NCBI GenBank assembly: GCA_001898145.1
Contig: MKSR01000010.1
Location: 1-64,000 of the forward strand
Direction of reading: 5' to 3'
DNA length: 64,000 bases
DNA from: Dyadobacter sp. 50-39
GTDB taxonomy: Bacteria > Bacteroidota > Bacteroidia > Cytophagales > Spirosomataceae
Translations under genes and position numbers: made by a program
Shown: piece by piece, positions 38,629 to 48,448 of the stretch
How the letters are laid out: every line of letters starts with the position of its first letter
How positions within the stretch are numbered: the stretch's first letter is position 1
The notes under the pieces: model-generated
The model's input: only the letters and a program-made list of their open reading frames with translations
Databases searched by the model: none
What the model was told of the DNA's origin: nothing

Positions 38629-41600
38629 TTAGAAAGAAATATTCACCCCGGCAATGAAGGTTTTCAGCAAAGGGCCGTTATCGCCCGGCCCGCGGCCGCC
38701 ACCGCCGAATTCGGGGTCCCAGCCTTTCCAGCTGGTCCATGTTGCGAGGTTCTTCGCGCTCACATACACTTGCAGCGAGGCTATTTTCACCGGTTTCAGC
38801 AGTTGTTCGGGTATATGGTAAGAGAGCGAAACATCTTGCAGGCGGGCGAAACTCCGGCTTTCATAAAACCCATAGCCGAGCGGATTGCGGTAGTTGATCC
38901 TGGGCCGCGTGTTAATGGGGTTTGCCGGGGTCCAGTAAGGGATGTCCAGAAAATTGGCCTGGTCGTAAAAGTTGGTTCCCGGGTTCAGCATATCCATTCT
39001 GGAATAACCGCCCTGACGGATATTGAATGCCGCCGACAAGCTCAGTCCTTTGTAGCTCCACACATTGGTAATACCCAAATTATACCTCGGCTGCGCATTG
39101 CTGATCACCCTCCGGTCCTGCGGTGTGATTTTGCCATCGGGCACGCCGTCCGGGCCGCTGATATCCTTGAAGCGGATATCGCCCGGCTTCGCTCCGGGAA
39201 TGAGCGTCAGGTCGTCCCCTTCCTGGAAAATCCCGTCGAAAACGTAGTCGTAATTGCTCAGGAGCGGGTGCCCGATAAACCAGCCGCTGGCAATGTCGTC
39301 GTCTTCCCGGCCATCGTTGTTCACGTCGCGGCCGGTCAGCTTCACGATTTTATTCCGGTTGAATGAAAAAGCGATGCTTGTATTCCAGGCAAATCCGCCG
39401 CGCTGGATATTGGTGCTTTTCAGGTCGATTTCCAGGCCGCGGTTTCTCGTCTGGCCCACGTTTCTCAGGAACTCCTCAAAGCCGTTGGTATTGGGAATAG
39501 CCTGTTTCAGCAGCAGGTCGTAGGTGCGTGTCCAGTAGTAGTTGAGCGAAGCGCTGATCCGGCTGTTGAATGCCTGCACATCGGCGCCGATATTGGTACT
39601 CTCGGAGGTTTCCCAACCCAGGTTCGGATTGGCCAAGCTGCTGGGGCTCAAACCCACCGCGGTGCTCCCGCCGTCGCCGAATACGTAGTTCTTCTGTTCT
39701 ACCTGGCTCAGCGAGGAATATTCGGCCACACCCCGGTTGCCGTTCCGGCCCCAGGAAGCGCGCAGTTTCAGAAAGGTTATTTGCTTCAAATCGCGCATAA
39801 ATGCTTCCTCTGTAACATTCCAGCTCAATGCAGCCGCCGGAAATACGCCAAACTTGTTGCCCGCCCCGAAGGCCGAAAACCCATCCCGGCGCATGCTCAC
39901 GGTGGCCAGGTATTTGCCTGCAACGGAGTAGCCCAGCCGGGCCATGCCCGAAAGCTGGCGGTTTTGAATGGCACCCGCATCGATGTTAAACCCCTCCCCG
40001 ATTTCAAGGGCATTGTAGCCCAGGGCGTCGTTGAAAATATTCTGACTGGAAAGGAATGAAAACTCCTCCTTCTGCTGGTAGGCCCCATAAAGCAATGTCA
40101 CGTCCAGGCTCTGGCGGGGTGTGATCTGCTGCTTGTAGCTGACGATGTTCTCCACCGTGATATTCTGCTTTTCGCCGTGACGCTTCGAGCCCGAGCCTAG
40201 CCGGTTCAGAGGCTCGTACGACGGGTTATACTTGAACTCCTTCGAATCGGTGCGGGTGTAGGCGGCATTCAGCTTGTAGGACAGGCCTTTCCAAATGCGT
40301 ATGTCCGCGAAACCATTGGCAAACAATGCGTTGGTGATCGATTTCCGGTCATTAAGCGCATACCCGATCAGCGGATTGGAAACCAGGCCAATGTCCTGCG
40401 GGAGCGGACGGGGCGACTTGCCATCGGCCAGAAACAGGCTGGCATAAGGGCTCAGATAGGTCGTTGCGACCAGGTCTGCACGCACGCCCGAGTCGTCCCG
40501 CGAAGTGAATCCCGAATTGACGCCCAGTTTCAGCCAGTCGGTGGCATCGACGGAAAGGTTGAGCCGGCTGGAAATCCTGCTGAAATTGTCCCCTTTCACC
40601 GGGGACTTCGCTTTGAGGTACCCTCCCGAGAAGAAGTAGCTCGTGCGGTCGGTTTTGCCGGATACGCTCAACTCGTAATTCGACATGGGTGCCGACTGTC
40701 TGATTTCCTGAAAAGGCTTGATCGATCGCCCGGCGGCCATGTTTTCCAGCTCCACCGGCTGGAACGGCACCGCCCCCCCGTCGGCCACCTCCGCGTCCTT
40801 ACGGGCCGCCAGGTATTGCTCCGCATTCAGGAGTTTAGGTAAAAAGGCATAATCGGAAGCGCCGACGTAGGTATTGAATGAAAAAACCGGCTTGCCCGAC
40901 TTGCCCCGCTTGGTCGTGATTTCGATCACGCCATTGGCGGCCAAAGACCCGTAAATGGCAGTAGAACTGGCATCTTTCAGCACGTCGATCGATTCGATGT
41001 CGCTGGGATTAATGTCGGCCAGGCTTCCGCCGGCGTAAATAATGCCGTCCAGGACAATGAGCGGGGATGTGCTTCCGGAAATAGAATTGGTACCCCGTAT
41101 CTTGATCGTCCCTACCTGGCCGGGCCGGCCATTGTCGGTCACCTGCACGCCGGCCGTCGTTCCTCTCAGCATTTGGGATGCATTGGTATTGGGTTGAAGC
41201 CGGGCCTGCTCCACGTTCACGCTGGCCACTGCGCCGGTCAGGTCACGCTTTTTGACGGTACCGTAACCTACAACCACCACTTCTTCCAGGGCCTTAGTAT
41301 CCGGTTTCAAAACAACATTCACTTGGGTACGCGAGCCGATTTCCACCTCCTGGGGCAGATAGCCTACGAAGGAAAACACGAGCAAACCAGCCTCATCGGG
41401 CACATTCAGGTCGAATTTCCCATCCACGTCCGTCACCGTCCCAAACTGCGTCCCCTTCACGACCACGCTCACACCCGGCAGCCCCGCACCTGCATCGTCC
41501 GTCACGATGCCCTCCACCTTCCGTTCCTGCGGCCGGGCGGGTGAGACTCCCCTGCCCTGGTCGGGCGAGAGGCCGCCCGATTTCGGTTCCGGCTCCGACC

Positions 41601-41949
41601 GCGAAAGGATGATCTGCCTTCCGGCCACCACATAGCGAACCTGCATCGGTTTCAGGATCAGGTCCAGCACTTCGCCCAGGCTGCGGTTGTCGGCACTCAA
41701 TGTGACACGCTCCTGGACCGGCACCACCTGGGGACTGTACGAGAATTTGATCTCTGCCTGTTTCTCGATCAGGTGCAGCACCGATTTAAGGCTTTTGGCC
41801 TGAACGGTTACGGATATACTTTTACTAAGGAGCTCCTGTCCGACGGGACTTCGGGCCCAGGAAATATGGATCATTCCAAGCACCAGCAACAGGGCACCGA
41901 CGATGGTCCTCATGCCAATGAATGCATTGCGTGCGGCAAGTTTTTTCAT
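38629..41949 (-). CDS. SusC-family TonB-dependent transporter with STN domain
   Basis: An outer-membrane transporter of 1106 residues from the ATG at 41949 (MKKLAARNAF). After the signal peptide comes a secretin/TonB N-terminal (STN) domain (about 40-115, SVTVQAKSLKSVLHLIEKQ), then a carboxypeptidase-regulatory-like domain (VEGIVTDDAGAGLPGVSVVV), a TonB box region (EEVVVVGYGTVKK), plug and barrel. STN domains contact an anti-sigma factor in the periplasm, and the FecR gene lies 88 bp upstream, so this receptor should signal substrate binding to the ECF sigma factor. The HTCS-linked SusC earlier in the window lacks this domain. Confidence 0.94.
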   Translation of the reverse strand: MKKLAARNAFIGMRTIVGALLLVLGMIHISWARSPVGQELLSKSISVTVQAKSLKSVLHLIEKQAEIKFSYSPQVVPVQERVTLSADNRSLGEVLDLILKPMQVRYVVAGRQIILSRSEPEPKSGGLSPDQGRGVSPARPQERKVEGIVTDDAGAGLPGVSVVVKGTQFGTVTDVDGKFDLNVPDEAGLLVFSFVGYLPQEVEIGSRTQVNVVLKPDTKALEEVVVVGYGTVKKRDLTGAVASVNVEQARLQPNTNASQMLRGTTAGVQVTDNGRPGQVGTIKIRGTNSISGSTSPLIVLDGIIYAGGSLADINPSDIESIDVLKDASSTAIYGSLAANGVIEITTKRGKSGKPVFSFNTYVGASDYAFLPKLLNAEQYLAARKDAEVADGGAVPFQPVELENMAAGRSIKPFQEIRQSAPMSNYELSVSGKTDRTSYFFSGGYLKAKSPVKGDNFSRISSRLNLSVDATDWLKLGVNSGFTSRDDSGVRADLVATTYLSPYASLFLADGKSPRPLPQDIGLVSNPLIGYALNDRKSITNALFANGFADIRIWKGLSYKLNAAYTRTDSKEFKYNPSYEPLNRLGSGSKRHGEKQNITVENIVSYKQQITPRQSLDVTLLYGAYQQKEEFSFLSSQNIFNDALGYNALEIGEGFNIDAGAIQNRQLSGMARLGYSVAGKYLATVSMRRDGFSAFGAGNKFGVFPAAALSWNVTEEAFMRDLKQITFLKLRASWGRNGNRGVAEYSSLSQVEQKNYVFGDGGSTAVGLSPSSLANPNLGWETSESTNIGADVQAFNSRISASLNYYWTRTYDLLLKQAIPNTNGFEEFLRNVGQTRNRGLEIDLKSTNIQRGGFAWNTSIAFSFNRNKIVKLTGRDVNNDGREDDDIASGWFIGHPLLSNYDYVFDGIFQEGDDLTLIPGAKPGDIRFKDISGPDGVPDGKITPQDRRVISNAQPRYNLGITNVWSYKGLSLSAAFNIRQGGYSRMDMLNPGTNFYDQANFLDIPYWTPANPINTRPRINYRNPLGYGFYESRSFARLQDVSLSYHIPEQLLKPVKIASLQVYVSAKNLATWTSWKGWDPEFGGGGRGPGDNGPLLKTFIAGVNISF

Positions 41950-42037
41950 AATATCCGTTATTAGGGTTAGATGTGGGCAATAGCTGAGCAATCCCGTCCG
42001 CTGACGGGAACTGTGGAAATACAGGAAGAATCACCGG

Positions 42038-43135
42038 TTACCGGCATTCACCGCCGTGAATGACTACCTGGCCGTCGAGTTTCTGGTAGTCCGCATTGAT
42101 CGTCGCGCAAATGACGCGGATTTTTTCTTCAAAAGTTTCGGTTTTAAGCGATGCGCTGAGTTGACAATTTTGCAATTGTTCCTTGTTATACACAATGGAA
42201 ATCCCGTACGCCCCTTCCAATTCGCGTATGACCTGGCTGACAGGCACGGCATCATATTCGAACGAAGGCATTTGCCTCGCGGGGGCGATCACCCGCGGCT
42301 CCGGGACGATCGACTTGCTGAACTCATCCGCCTGCCGCGAAAACACGGCCTGCTGATTGGGCAGCAGCAGCAACCCGCTTCTGGACTGCAGCTGATCCTT
42401 CGCGACCGGACCGTCATCCTTCGACACCGACACTTGCCCGGACGACACATTCACCAGCACCTGGGCCTCCGCATCGAAGGCCCTTACCGTAAACTGCGTA
42501 CCCAGTACGCGGGTCACCACCTCATTGGCATACACCAGGAAAGGCCGCCGGCCATCACGGGCAACTTTGAAATCCGCTTCGCCGGAGAGGTAAACCTCCC
42601 TTCTGGCGGCGTCGAACGAGGGCTTGTAACTGATCCTGCTGCCGGGTGTGAGCCGCACTACCGAGCTGTCTGACAGTACGATCGTTTCGACGCTGCTGCC
42701 CGAGTTGACGCGTTCCGTGAGCTCCGCGTGCAAACCAGCCATCCGGTTGGCATAGTAGCTTTCGGAGCCCTTCCTGCCCAGCCACCAGTAGGCCAGTAAT
42801 CCACTCAAAAGCAGCAACATAGCCGCTGCAATCCATTTCGAATAACTTATTCTGCGCAACGGAACGGCCTGCCGCGCGTTGGTTTCCCGGATCCTGGCCA
42901 GCAGGGATTCAATCACTTCGTCGGAGATCACATGCCCGGCATACCCGCTCAGTCCCAGCCGGATGGAGTCCAGCAGGTATACCGCCCGTTTCCATTCATG
43001 CAGGTTGGGCGGGTTGCCCGCCAGCCACGCGTCCCACCGCAGAGCCGTTTCCGGAGTGGGCTCCAACTGATGGCCGACGAAGTCGTCTGATAGCAGAAAG
43101 TCGGCGGCGACGTAGTTATCCAATGTCTGGTCCAA
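42038..43135 (-). CDS. FecR-family anti-sigma factor
   Basis: A 365-residue inner-membrane anti-sigma protein. The cytoplasmic N-terminal part is followed by one membrane helix (101-119, WIAAAMLLLLSGLLAYWW) and a periplasmic FecR domain (GSSVETIVLSDSSVVRLTPGS and LSGEADFKV). The C-terminal DUF4974-type region (PVSQVIRELEGAYGISIVY) resembles the STN fold and probably contacts the transporter. The most likely start is a TTG at 43135, since the in-frame upstream stop is close and no early ATG gives a sensible N-terminus. It lies 59 bp after the sigma gene. Confidence 0.9.
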   Translation of the reverse strand: MDQTLDNYVAADFLLSDDFVGHQLEPTPETALRWDAWLAGNPPNLHEWKRAVYLLDSIRLGLSGYAGHVISDEVIESLLARIRETNARQAVPLRRISYSKWIAAAMLLLLSGLLAYWWLGRKGSESYYANRMAGLHAELTERVNSGSSVETIVLSDSSVVRLTPGSRISYKPSFDAARREVYLSGEADFKVARDGRRPFLVYANEVVTRVLGTQFTVRAFDAEAQVLVNVSSGQVSVSKDDGPVAKDQLQSRSGLLLLPNQQAVFSRQADEFSKSIVPEPRVIAPARQMPSFEYDAVPVSQVIRELEGAYGISIVYNKEQLQNCQLSASLKTETFEEKIRVICATINADYQKLDGQVVIHGGECR

Positions 43136-43194
43136 GGTACAATGCGTTGTGCTGATTCATACATAGATGACGCCATCCGCAAATAGTACTCAGT

Positions 43195-43776
43195 TTAACC
43201 CAAAAAAATATTAAAAAAGTGAATAACCGGGAGGATAATCCAGCCGCGAAGCTTTTCTACCGCACGAAAAACAAGGTTTTTGGCGGATTGGGTATTCATT
43301 TGCAGGATGTCGCCGATCTGACTGTAATTCAGGTTTTCGATAAACCGCAGCTTGATCGCCTCCTGCTGGCGCTGCGGCAGCCTGGAAATAAGCGTGGTGA
43401 GCTTGTCCTGCCTGGATGCTGCCATATCCAGCTCTTCGAGTATCTCAAAATCTTCCGGGTCGAAGATTTCCAGATCGATTTCCGACAAGGGCGTAAAAGG
43501 CCGCTCCTTTCGTTCCAGAAGATGGATAATCCGGGTCTTCAATGCTTTGAGCAGGTAATATTTCACATGGACCGGTACCGAAAGCCGCTCGCGCTTTACC
43601 CACATTTCTGTAAAAACATCGTGGATACAGTCCATTACAAACGCATCGGATGCCGCCACGAGGCTGGATCCGTAACGGTACATATCTTTGATATAGAGCC
43701 GGTAAAGTTTCGTATAGGCTTCTTCATCGCCATCCTGAAACATCTTCCAGAGCTCTTGTGGGGTTAATTCAGGCAA
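43195..43776 (-). CDS. ECF RNA polymerase sigma factor
   Basis: A 193-residue sigma-70-like factor with region 2 (DEEAYTKLYRLYIKDMYRYG, then CIHDVFTEMWVKR) and region 4 (LISRLPQRQQEAIKLRFIENL, then YSQIGDILQMNTQSAKN). The frame opens with TTG at 43776, which keeps the family N-terminus ELTPQELWKMFQDGDEEAY; the first ATG (43743) would remove 11 residues of it. It heads the operon with FecR and the STN-SusC. By the known FecIR logic it should direct transcription of the downstream SusCD and pyruvyl-transferase genes. Confidence 0.9.
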   Translation of the reverse strand: MPELTPQELWKMFQDGDEEAYTKLYRLYIKDMYRYGSSLVAASDAFVMDCIHDVFTEMWVKRERLSVPVHVKYYLLKALKTRIIHLLERKERPFTPLSEIDLEIFDPEDFEILEELDMAASRQDKLTTLISRLPQRQQEAIKLRFIENLNYSQIGDILQMNTQSAKNLVFRAVEKLRGWIILPVIHFFNIFLG

Positions 43777-43861
43777 TGTGGGTGGGTCGGGTTAGTTTAT
43801 CCGCATTAAGAGACGCCACAACCGCCTATTTACTCTGACGCAATGGGGCCGCGCTATGCGG

Positions 43862-43905
43862 AAAAAAAGGACCGGCCGGTGATTAATTCAGCAAACCGGC
43901 CGTCC
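43862..43905 (-). terminator. Strong terminator overlapping the 3' end of the TolC gene
   Basis: On the minus strand the stem pairs the complements of 43895-43905 (ACCGGCCGTCC) and 43869-43880 (GGACCGGCCGGT), with one bulged base, and is followed by seven T residues (A run at 43862-43868). The TolC stop codon (43885-43883) lies in the loop. It ends the ABC-HlyD-TolC operon and protects the sigma-FecR operon from readthrough. Confidence 0.85.
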
Positions 43906-45313
43906 ACTGCACCGCGTAGGCGGTCTTGAAAAACTTGGCTTTCAGTTCGATCAGCTTCTGCTGCGCTTCGAGCAATTTGGTTTCCCGGCTGTTGACCAGA
44001 AAGAGCGAACTTTCCCCATTTCCCAACCGTGTTTGCTCCGCTTCGAGCAGCTTCTGGTAGTTGCTGAAATTAAGCGATTGCAAGCCGATCTGCTCTTTCA
44101 GCACCGTGTATTCGTTGTGGTACTGCCTGATTTTCACTTGCAGGTCCAGCTGCTTCTGCGCCTGGTCCAGTCGTGTTTCCATGATTTTCAAACCCGCTTT
44201 ACGGTACTCACCCCGTCCCGCGGAAAGCCGCAGCGGTATTTCGAATTTGAACCCGTACTGATAATTGTTTCCGAGCGCAGACGATTCGGCAATGCCTGCA
44301 AACGCATTGTACCCTTTACTGAGGTGGTTGTAGCGAAAATCGGCTTTGGGCAGCAATCCCTGGAATTTCAATTTCTTTTCCACGTCCAGTGCGCGCAGTT
44401 TGTAGTCGTACACACGCAATGCCGGATGCGAATTTTCCGCGATCGTCAGCAATGCGTTCAGATCGAGCTCCATGTCGGCCAGCACCAGCTGATTGTCCCA
44501 GCCGGCAGGCGGCGAAACATCCTCCGGAAGGTTGTAAGGTGCACCCGAGTCGGTCCACAGGAAGCTGGAAAGCGTGAGCCCCGCGTTGCGGAATTGCATG
44601 CGGTACTGTGTTTCCTGGTATTGAATGCTTTGCAGTTGCGCCAATGCCTCGACGGTATCGATCGCCGCACGCTCGCCATTCTCGAATGACCTGCGCACAA
44701 GGTCCACCCTTTCCACGTTAATGGCTACCGCCGTCTTCATTACCTGATACAGATTATAGCTGCTCACCCAGCCCCAATAGGCTTCCATGGCTTCCATCAA
44801 CAGGTCGTTGACAAAGAGCCGCTGCTCTGTTTCGGCCATGGATGTGAATATTCTGGCCTGTTTCAAATACGCCCGGCGCTTATCCATCAGCAGGTCTTTG
44901 GCGAGTGGAATGCTCGCTCCGATGAAGGACGATTGCCCTTTGGACATCGTGGGGTCCAGGCGCTCGCCCGTATAGTTGTCGATCCCGCTGTACACCTCGA
45001 TGCCGTACCAGGTAGGAATCACGATCTCGGGGGAAGTGCGGTTGTAATATTCCGTTCCGCCGAACCGCTTGCGGGCGACATACGCGCCCAGCACGGGGTC
45101 GAACCCGCCGCGCGCAACGAGCAGGTCGGCCTGGGCCTTGTCGACATGGATGCGGGCCTGCCGGGCAACGGGATGGAACTTGCGGACGAGCTCCAGCACC
45201 TGCCCGCCGCTCAGGGTGCGGGTGGAATCCTGGGCCAATGCCGGGACGGACAGCGCCATAGCCACCGCCAGCCCCAGATGAATTACGATTGTTCTCATAA
45301 GCGGGCGCGTCAT
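43883..45313 (-). CDS. TolC-family outer-membrane efflux protein
   Basis: A 476-residue outer-membrane factor. It has a signal peptide ending ALAQ and the alternating helix/strand pattern of TolC proteins, with long coiled helices (AQLQSIQYQETQYRMQF, then KLLEAQQKLIELKAKFF). The ATG at 45313 overlaps the stop of the HlyD gene (ATGA), so it is probably translated by coupling; a second ATG at 45298 would also give a normal signal peptide. With the ABC protein and HlyD it completes a tripartite exporter. A strong terminator covers its 3' end. Confidence 0.9.
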   Translation of the reverse strand: MTRPLMRTIVIHLGLAVAMALSVPALAQDSTRTLSGGQVLELVRKFHPVARQARIHVDKAQADLLVARGGFDPVLGAYVARKRFGGTEYYNRTSPEIVIPTWYGIEVYSGIDNYTGERLDPTMSKGQSSFIGASIPLAKDLLMDKRRAYLKQARIFTSMAETEQRLFVNDLLMEAMEAYWGWVSSYNLYQVMKTAVAINVERVDLVRRSFENGERAAIDTVEALAQLQSIQYQETQYRMQFRNAGLTLSSFLWTDSGAPYNLPEDVSPPAGWDNQLVLADMELDLNALLTIAENSHPALRVYDYKLRALDVEKKLKFQGLLPKADFRYNHLSKGYNAFAGIAESSALGNNYQYGFKFEIPLRLSAGRGEYRKAGLKIMETRLDQAQKQLDLQVKIRQYHNEYTVLKEQIGLQSLNFSNYQKLLEAEQTRLGNGESSLFLVNSRETKLLEAQQKLIELKAKFFKTAYAVQWTAGLLN

Positions 45314-46638
45314 TTTTTCTTCTCCTTTCCGGCCGGCTCTTTCAGCACATAGTAGTCAGGCGGGAAGCCATTGATATTACGCCACAGTTCGTACCAGACC
45401 GGCACATCTTTGAGCAATGCAATGGCCTGGGCACCAGTACCAAGTTTCAGCTGCTTCGGCCACGGTCGGTCGTCGGCGTCTTCCGCCACCAGTACCCTGA
45501 AAAGCCCGTTGGGGCTGATCGTGTGCTCATAGGCAACTACTTTTCCTCCGAAAGTACCATAGCTGTTCTCGGGCCATCCACTGAATATGATCGCGGGGAA
45601 GCCGTCGAACATGAACCGCACCTTCTGCCCCACGCTGATCAGCGGAAGGTCTACCGGACGTACGTACATTTCCACGGCGTACTGGGTGCGTGTAGGCACG
45701 ATCACGGTAATCTGTTCGCCATCCTTAAGGATTTCGCCGATACCAGCCTTGTTGGCCTGAACGATCTGCCCATCCTGCGGTGCGGTAATGATGTACATAC
45801 CGTTCCGGATCGTGTAGTTGGCAACCTGGTTTTCCAGTTTCGCCATTTCACCTTCCCCGGAAGCAATGTTGCTGAGGCTTTGCAGCCGTTCGCCCTCGGT
45901 CTTGCTGATCTTCTCGGCATACTCCTGTTCCACCCCGTTCTGCTCGATCTGCGTAATGAGGATTTCCTGTTTCGTCTGTGCTACCTTGTTTTCTGCTGCC
46001 ACGCGTTTGGCCATGGCATTCCGGAATGAGGTATTGCGCTGCTGAAGCTGGGTTTTGGAAACCAGCCCTTCCTGGTGCATTTTTTCCTGTCGCTCGTACT
46101 GGTCTTTGGCCAGGTTAAATTCGTTATTGGCCGCTTCCAGCTCCGCCTGCTCGCTGGCCAGTTTGCTGTCCAGCTGGCCGAGCTTGTTTTTCAATTGCTG
46201 GATTTTCAGCTTTTGGGACGCCTCCAATGCCCTGATCTGGGACTCGGCGGTGGCCGCTTTGCTCCGGTAATAGCGAATGGAACCCTTTTTGGCGTCTACC
46301 TGCTGCTGGGTGCGGTTTACGAGATTGGGGTCCAGGTAGTCTTCCTTGATCTCGGAGAGCTGGACGATCGTGTCGCCCTTCTGAACGAAATCCCCCTCCT
46401 TCACATACCACCTGGCGATACGGCCCGGAATGGGCGAATTGATATCCTGCGGACGCTGCTCCTGAAGCAGGGTCGTGATAGAGCCGCGTGCCTTGATATT
46501 CTGCGTCCACGGCAGGAACAGTCCCAGTACGAGGAGAATGATGATTCCGTAGAACCAGTAGCGGACTTTGCTTTCATGCCCGCGCATGTAAATCGCTTCG
46601 AACGATTTGAGAGGTATTTTATAGTTCGCCTGATCCAT
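45310..46638 (-). CDS. HlyD-family periplasmic adaptor
   Basis: A 442-residue membrane-fusion protein with one N-terminal membrane helix (about 28-45), a biotinyl-lipoyl-like domain (GRIARWYVKEGDFVQKGDTIVQL) and a long coiled coil (about 110-260, rich in Q, E and K). The second lipoyl half (GMYIITAPQDGQIVQ) and a beta-barrel part follow. The gene overlaps the ABC gene by 20 bp upstream and the TolC gene by 4 bp downstream, a tight three-gene operon. The long coiled coil is typical of adaptors working with type I secretion or multidrug ABC transporters. Confidence 0.9.
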   Translation of the reverse strand: MDQANYKIPLKSFEAIYMRGHESKVRYWFYGIIILLVLGLFLPWTQNIKARGSITTLLQEQRPQDINSPIPGRIARWYVKEGDFVQKGDTIVQLSEIKEDYLDPNLVNRTQQQVDAKKGSIRYYRSKAATAESQIRALEASQKLKIQQLKNKLGQLDSKLASEQAELEAANNEFNLAKDQYERQEKMHQEGLVSKTQLQQRNTSFRNAMAKRVAAENKVAQTKQEILITQIEQNGVEQEYAEKISKTEGERLQSLSNIASGEGEMAKLENQVANYTIRNGMYIITAPQDGQIVQANKAGIGEILKDGEQITVIVPTRTQYAVEMYVRPVDLPLISVGQKVRFMFDGFPAIIFSGWPENSYGTFGGKVVAYEHTISPNGLFRVLVAEDADDRPWPKQLKLGTGAQAIALLKDVPVWYELWRNINGFPPDYYVLKEPAGKEKKK

Positions 46639-48304
46639 TGTCGAAGTTCTCGGTTAGTGTTGCAGTGCCATTGCTGAGCAAAATCTGATAGTCGCACGCT
46701 TGGAGGAAAGCGGCGTCGCCGGTGGCCACGATGATCGTGGCACGATGGGGCTTGCTGGTGAGGTATTGCATCAATTTCTGCCTTTCATGCCCCGCCAGCC
46801 CATCGAACGGATCTTCCAGCAGCAGCAGCGAAGGCTTGTTGAGCAATGCCCTCAGTAACGAAATACGTTTGATATAATGTCCCGGCAGGTTCTTGCCGTT
46901 GGGCGCCACCTGGGTCTGGAATCCTTCGGGAAGCTGGTCGAGGAAGCCCGACAGCCCGCATTGCTCGGCCAGGTCGATGATCTCTTCCGAGGTGATCTGG
47001 CTGCGGCCGTCGATGATGTTGTCCCAAACCGTCCCGATGAAAACCTCGCGCTGGTTGAGGTATAGCCCCATTTTCATGCGGAGCGTGGCCAGCCGGTAGT
47101 TGCTGAGGGGAACTTTGTTGAACAGCAGCGAGCCGGAGAAGTGCTGGTAATGACCGGCCAGGATTTTGAGGAATGTGGATTTGCCCGATTGCCCCATGCT
47201 GGAAATACCGACGAGGCTTCCGGCCGGGATCTGCAAGTCGACGTCGCGGAAAAGCGCCCGGTCGTCGCGAAATGAAAACCCAAAATTCTGCAGTTCGATC
47301 GCCACGCCTTTTCCGGCCGGATCGATGGAGAGCTTACCCTCGTTCTCAGAGAGGTTTTCGGTTACCGAAGCCAGCTTTTCGAGACCTGTAACCACGTCGT
47401 AGACGCTATCGAGGTTCACAATCAGTTTTTCGACCGCGTTGATCACTGCCAGCACCACGATTTCGGCCGCGATAAACTCACCGATATTCAACTGCTGCCG
47501 AAGCAACAGGAACGCCCCGCCGCCCAGCATGGCCGTAGTAATGGCGACCTTCGTCATAACCAGCGTCTTGTATTGAAAAAGCAGCACCGAAAAGTGCTCC
47601 GTACGGGAATTCAGGTATTTGTTGACATGGACGTCTGTCCGGGCGAGGTTGAAATTCGTGTCGTAGCTGAGCTTAAAGGGGTTGATCACCCGGGCCATTT
47701 CCTGCAGCCAGGCCACGGTTTTGTATTTGTGGCCGCTTTCCTCCATACTCGTCTGGAGTCCGCTCGTGCCGGTAAGCCGGAAAATGAGCGTCAGAATGAC
47801 GACGAGCGTGAGGCCGAATACAATGAAGAAGGGATGGTAAAGGGCCAGCAAGATGAGGCCGAAGATAATCTGGATGCTGGCAGCCGGAACGTCAAGGAGG
47901 AGTTTGGATAAACCTTTCTGGACGTTGAGGACATCGAAAAACCGGTTGACCTTCTCGGGAAGGTAAAAATTATCCGTCTTAAAGAGGTCGAACCGCGGGA
48001 TCTTGTCGGCGAAGTCGAATGCGTAGCGGACGAAGATCTTCTGCTTGATTTTTTCAACGATCTTCATTTGATTGATCTGCATCAGGCCCACCACCACCGT
48101 CCCGGCCACTACCAGGCTGATCAGCACATAAATGGAGGTAACCATCGAGCCGCCCAGCACAAATCCGATGATAGCCTGGATCCCCAGCGGCAGACTCAAA
48201 TTGACGAGACCAGTCAGGATGGCGTAGAAATAGATCGCTATGATGTCCGATCGGTCCAGGACGATCAGGTTCCATAATCGCTTAAAAGGAGGTGTATTTT
48301 CCAT
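46619..48304 (-). CDS. ABC exporter protein with degenerate ATPase motifs
   Basis: A 561-residue half-transporter with an exporter-type membrane domain (about 20-310) and a C-terminal nucleotide-binding domain (about 330-550). The ATPase motifs are altered throughout. Walker A reads SMGQSGKST with two glycines lost, the signature is LPGHY instead of LSGGQ, Walker B ends LLLLEDP with the acidic pair reversed, and the switch histidine is absent in IIVATGDAAF. The Q-loop region remains (YLNQREVFIGTVWDNI). It heads the HlyD/TolC operon under a TetR-type palindrome. It may hydrolyse ATP poorly, or belong to a clade with its own motif set. There is no N-terminal peptidase domain. Confidence 0.85.
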   Translation of the reverse strand: MENTPPFKRLWNLIVLDRSDIIAIYFYAILTGLVNLSLPLGIQAIIGFVLGGSMVTSIYVLISLVVAGTVVVGLMQINQMKIVEKIKQKIFVRYAFDFADKIPRFDLFKTDNFYLPEKVNRFFDVLNVQKGLSKLLLDVPAASIQIIFGLILLALYHPFFIVFGLTLVVILTLIFRLTGTSGLQTSMEESGHKYKTVAWLQEMARVINPFKLSYDTNFNLARTDVHVNKYLNSRTEHFSVLLFQYKTLVMTKVAITTAMLGGGAFLLLRQQLNIGEFIAAEIVVLAVINAVEKLIVNLDSVYDVVTGLEKLASVTENLSENEGKLSIDPAGKGVAIELQNFGFSFRDDRALFRDVDLQIPAGSLVGISSMGQSGKSTFLKILAGHYQHFSGSLLFNKVPLSNYRLATLRMKMGLYLNQREVFIGTVWDNIIDGRSQITSEEIIDLAEQCGLSGFLDQLPEGFQTQVAPNGKNLPGHYIKRISLLRALLNKPSLLLLEDPFDGLAGHERQKLMQYLTSKPHRATIIVATGDAAFLQACDYQILLSNGTATLTENFDNGSGEL

Positions 48305-48323
48305 AACCGGGTTGAGTTTGCAA

Positions 48324-48364
48324 CAAAGATATTAACACTTTTTTAAACGATAGTAATACTATCG
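48324..48364. promoter_or_regulatory. TetR operator and promoter of the exporter operon
   Basis: The perfect 17-bp palindrome CGATAGTAATACTATCG (48348-48364) lies in the divergent gap between the ABC gene and the tetR gene. On the minus strand a -7 box TATCTTTG (48331-48324) lies 16 nt downstream of it, so the palindrome covers the -33 region of the exporter promoter. It is the natural binding site for the divergent TetR protein and should allow repression of the exporter operon. Confidence 0.82.
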
Positions 48365-48448
48365 CTAATATATGCAATGATATTTTTTCTTAATACATTA
48401 GCTATTGCTTTCTGCCTTTTAGTAGCTTAGTGTAAATATTTATTTAAT

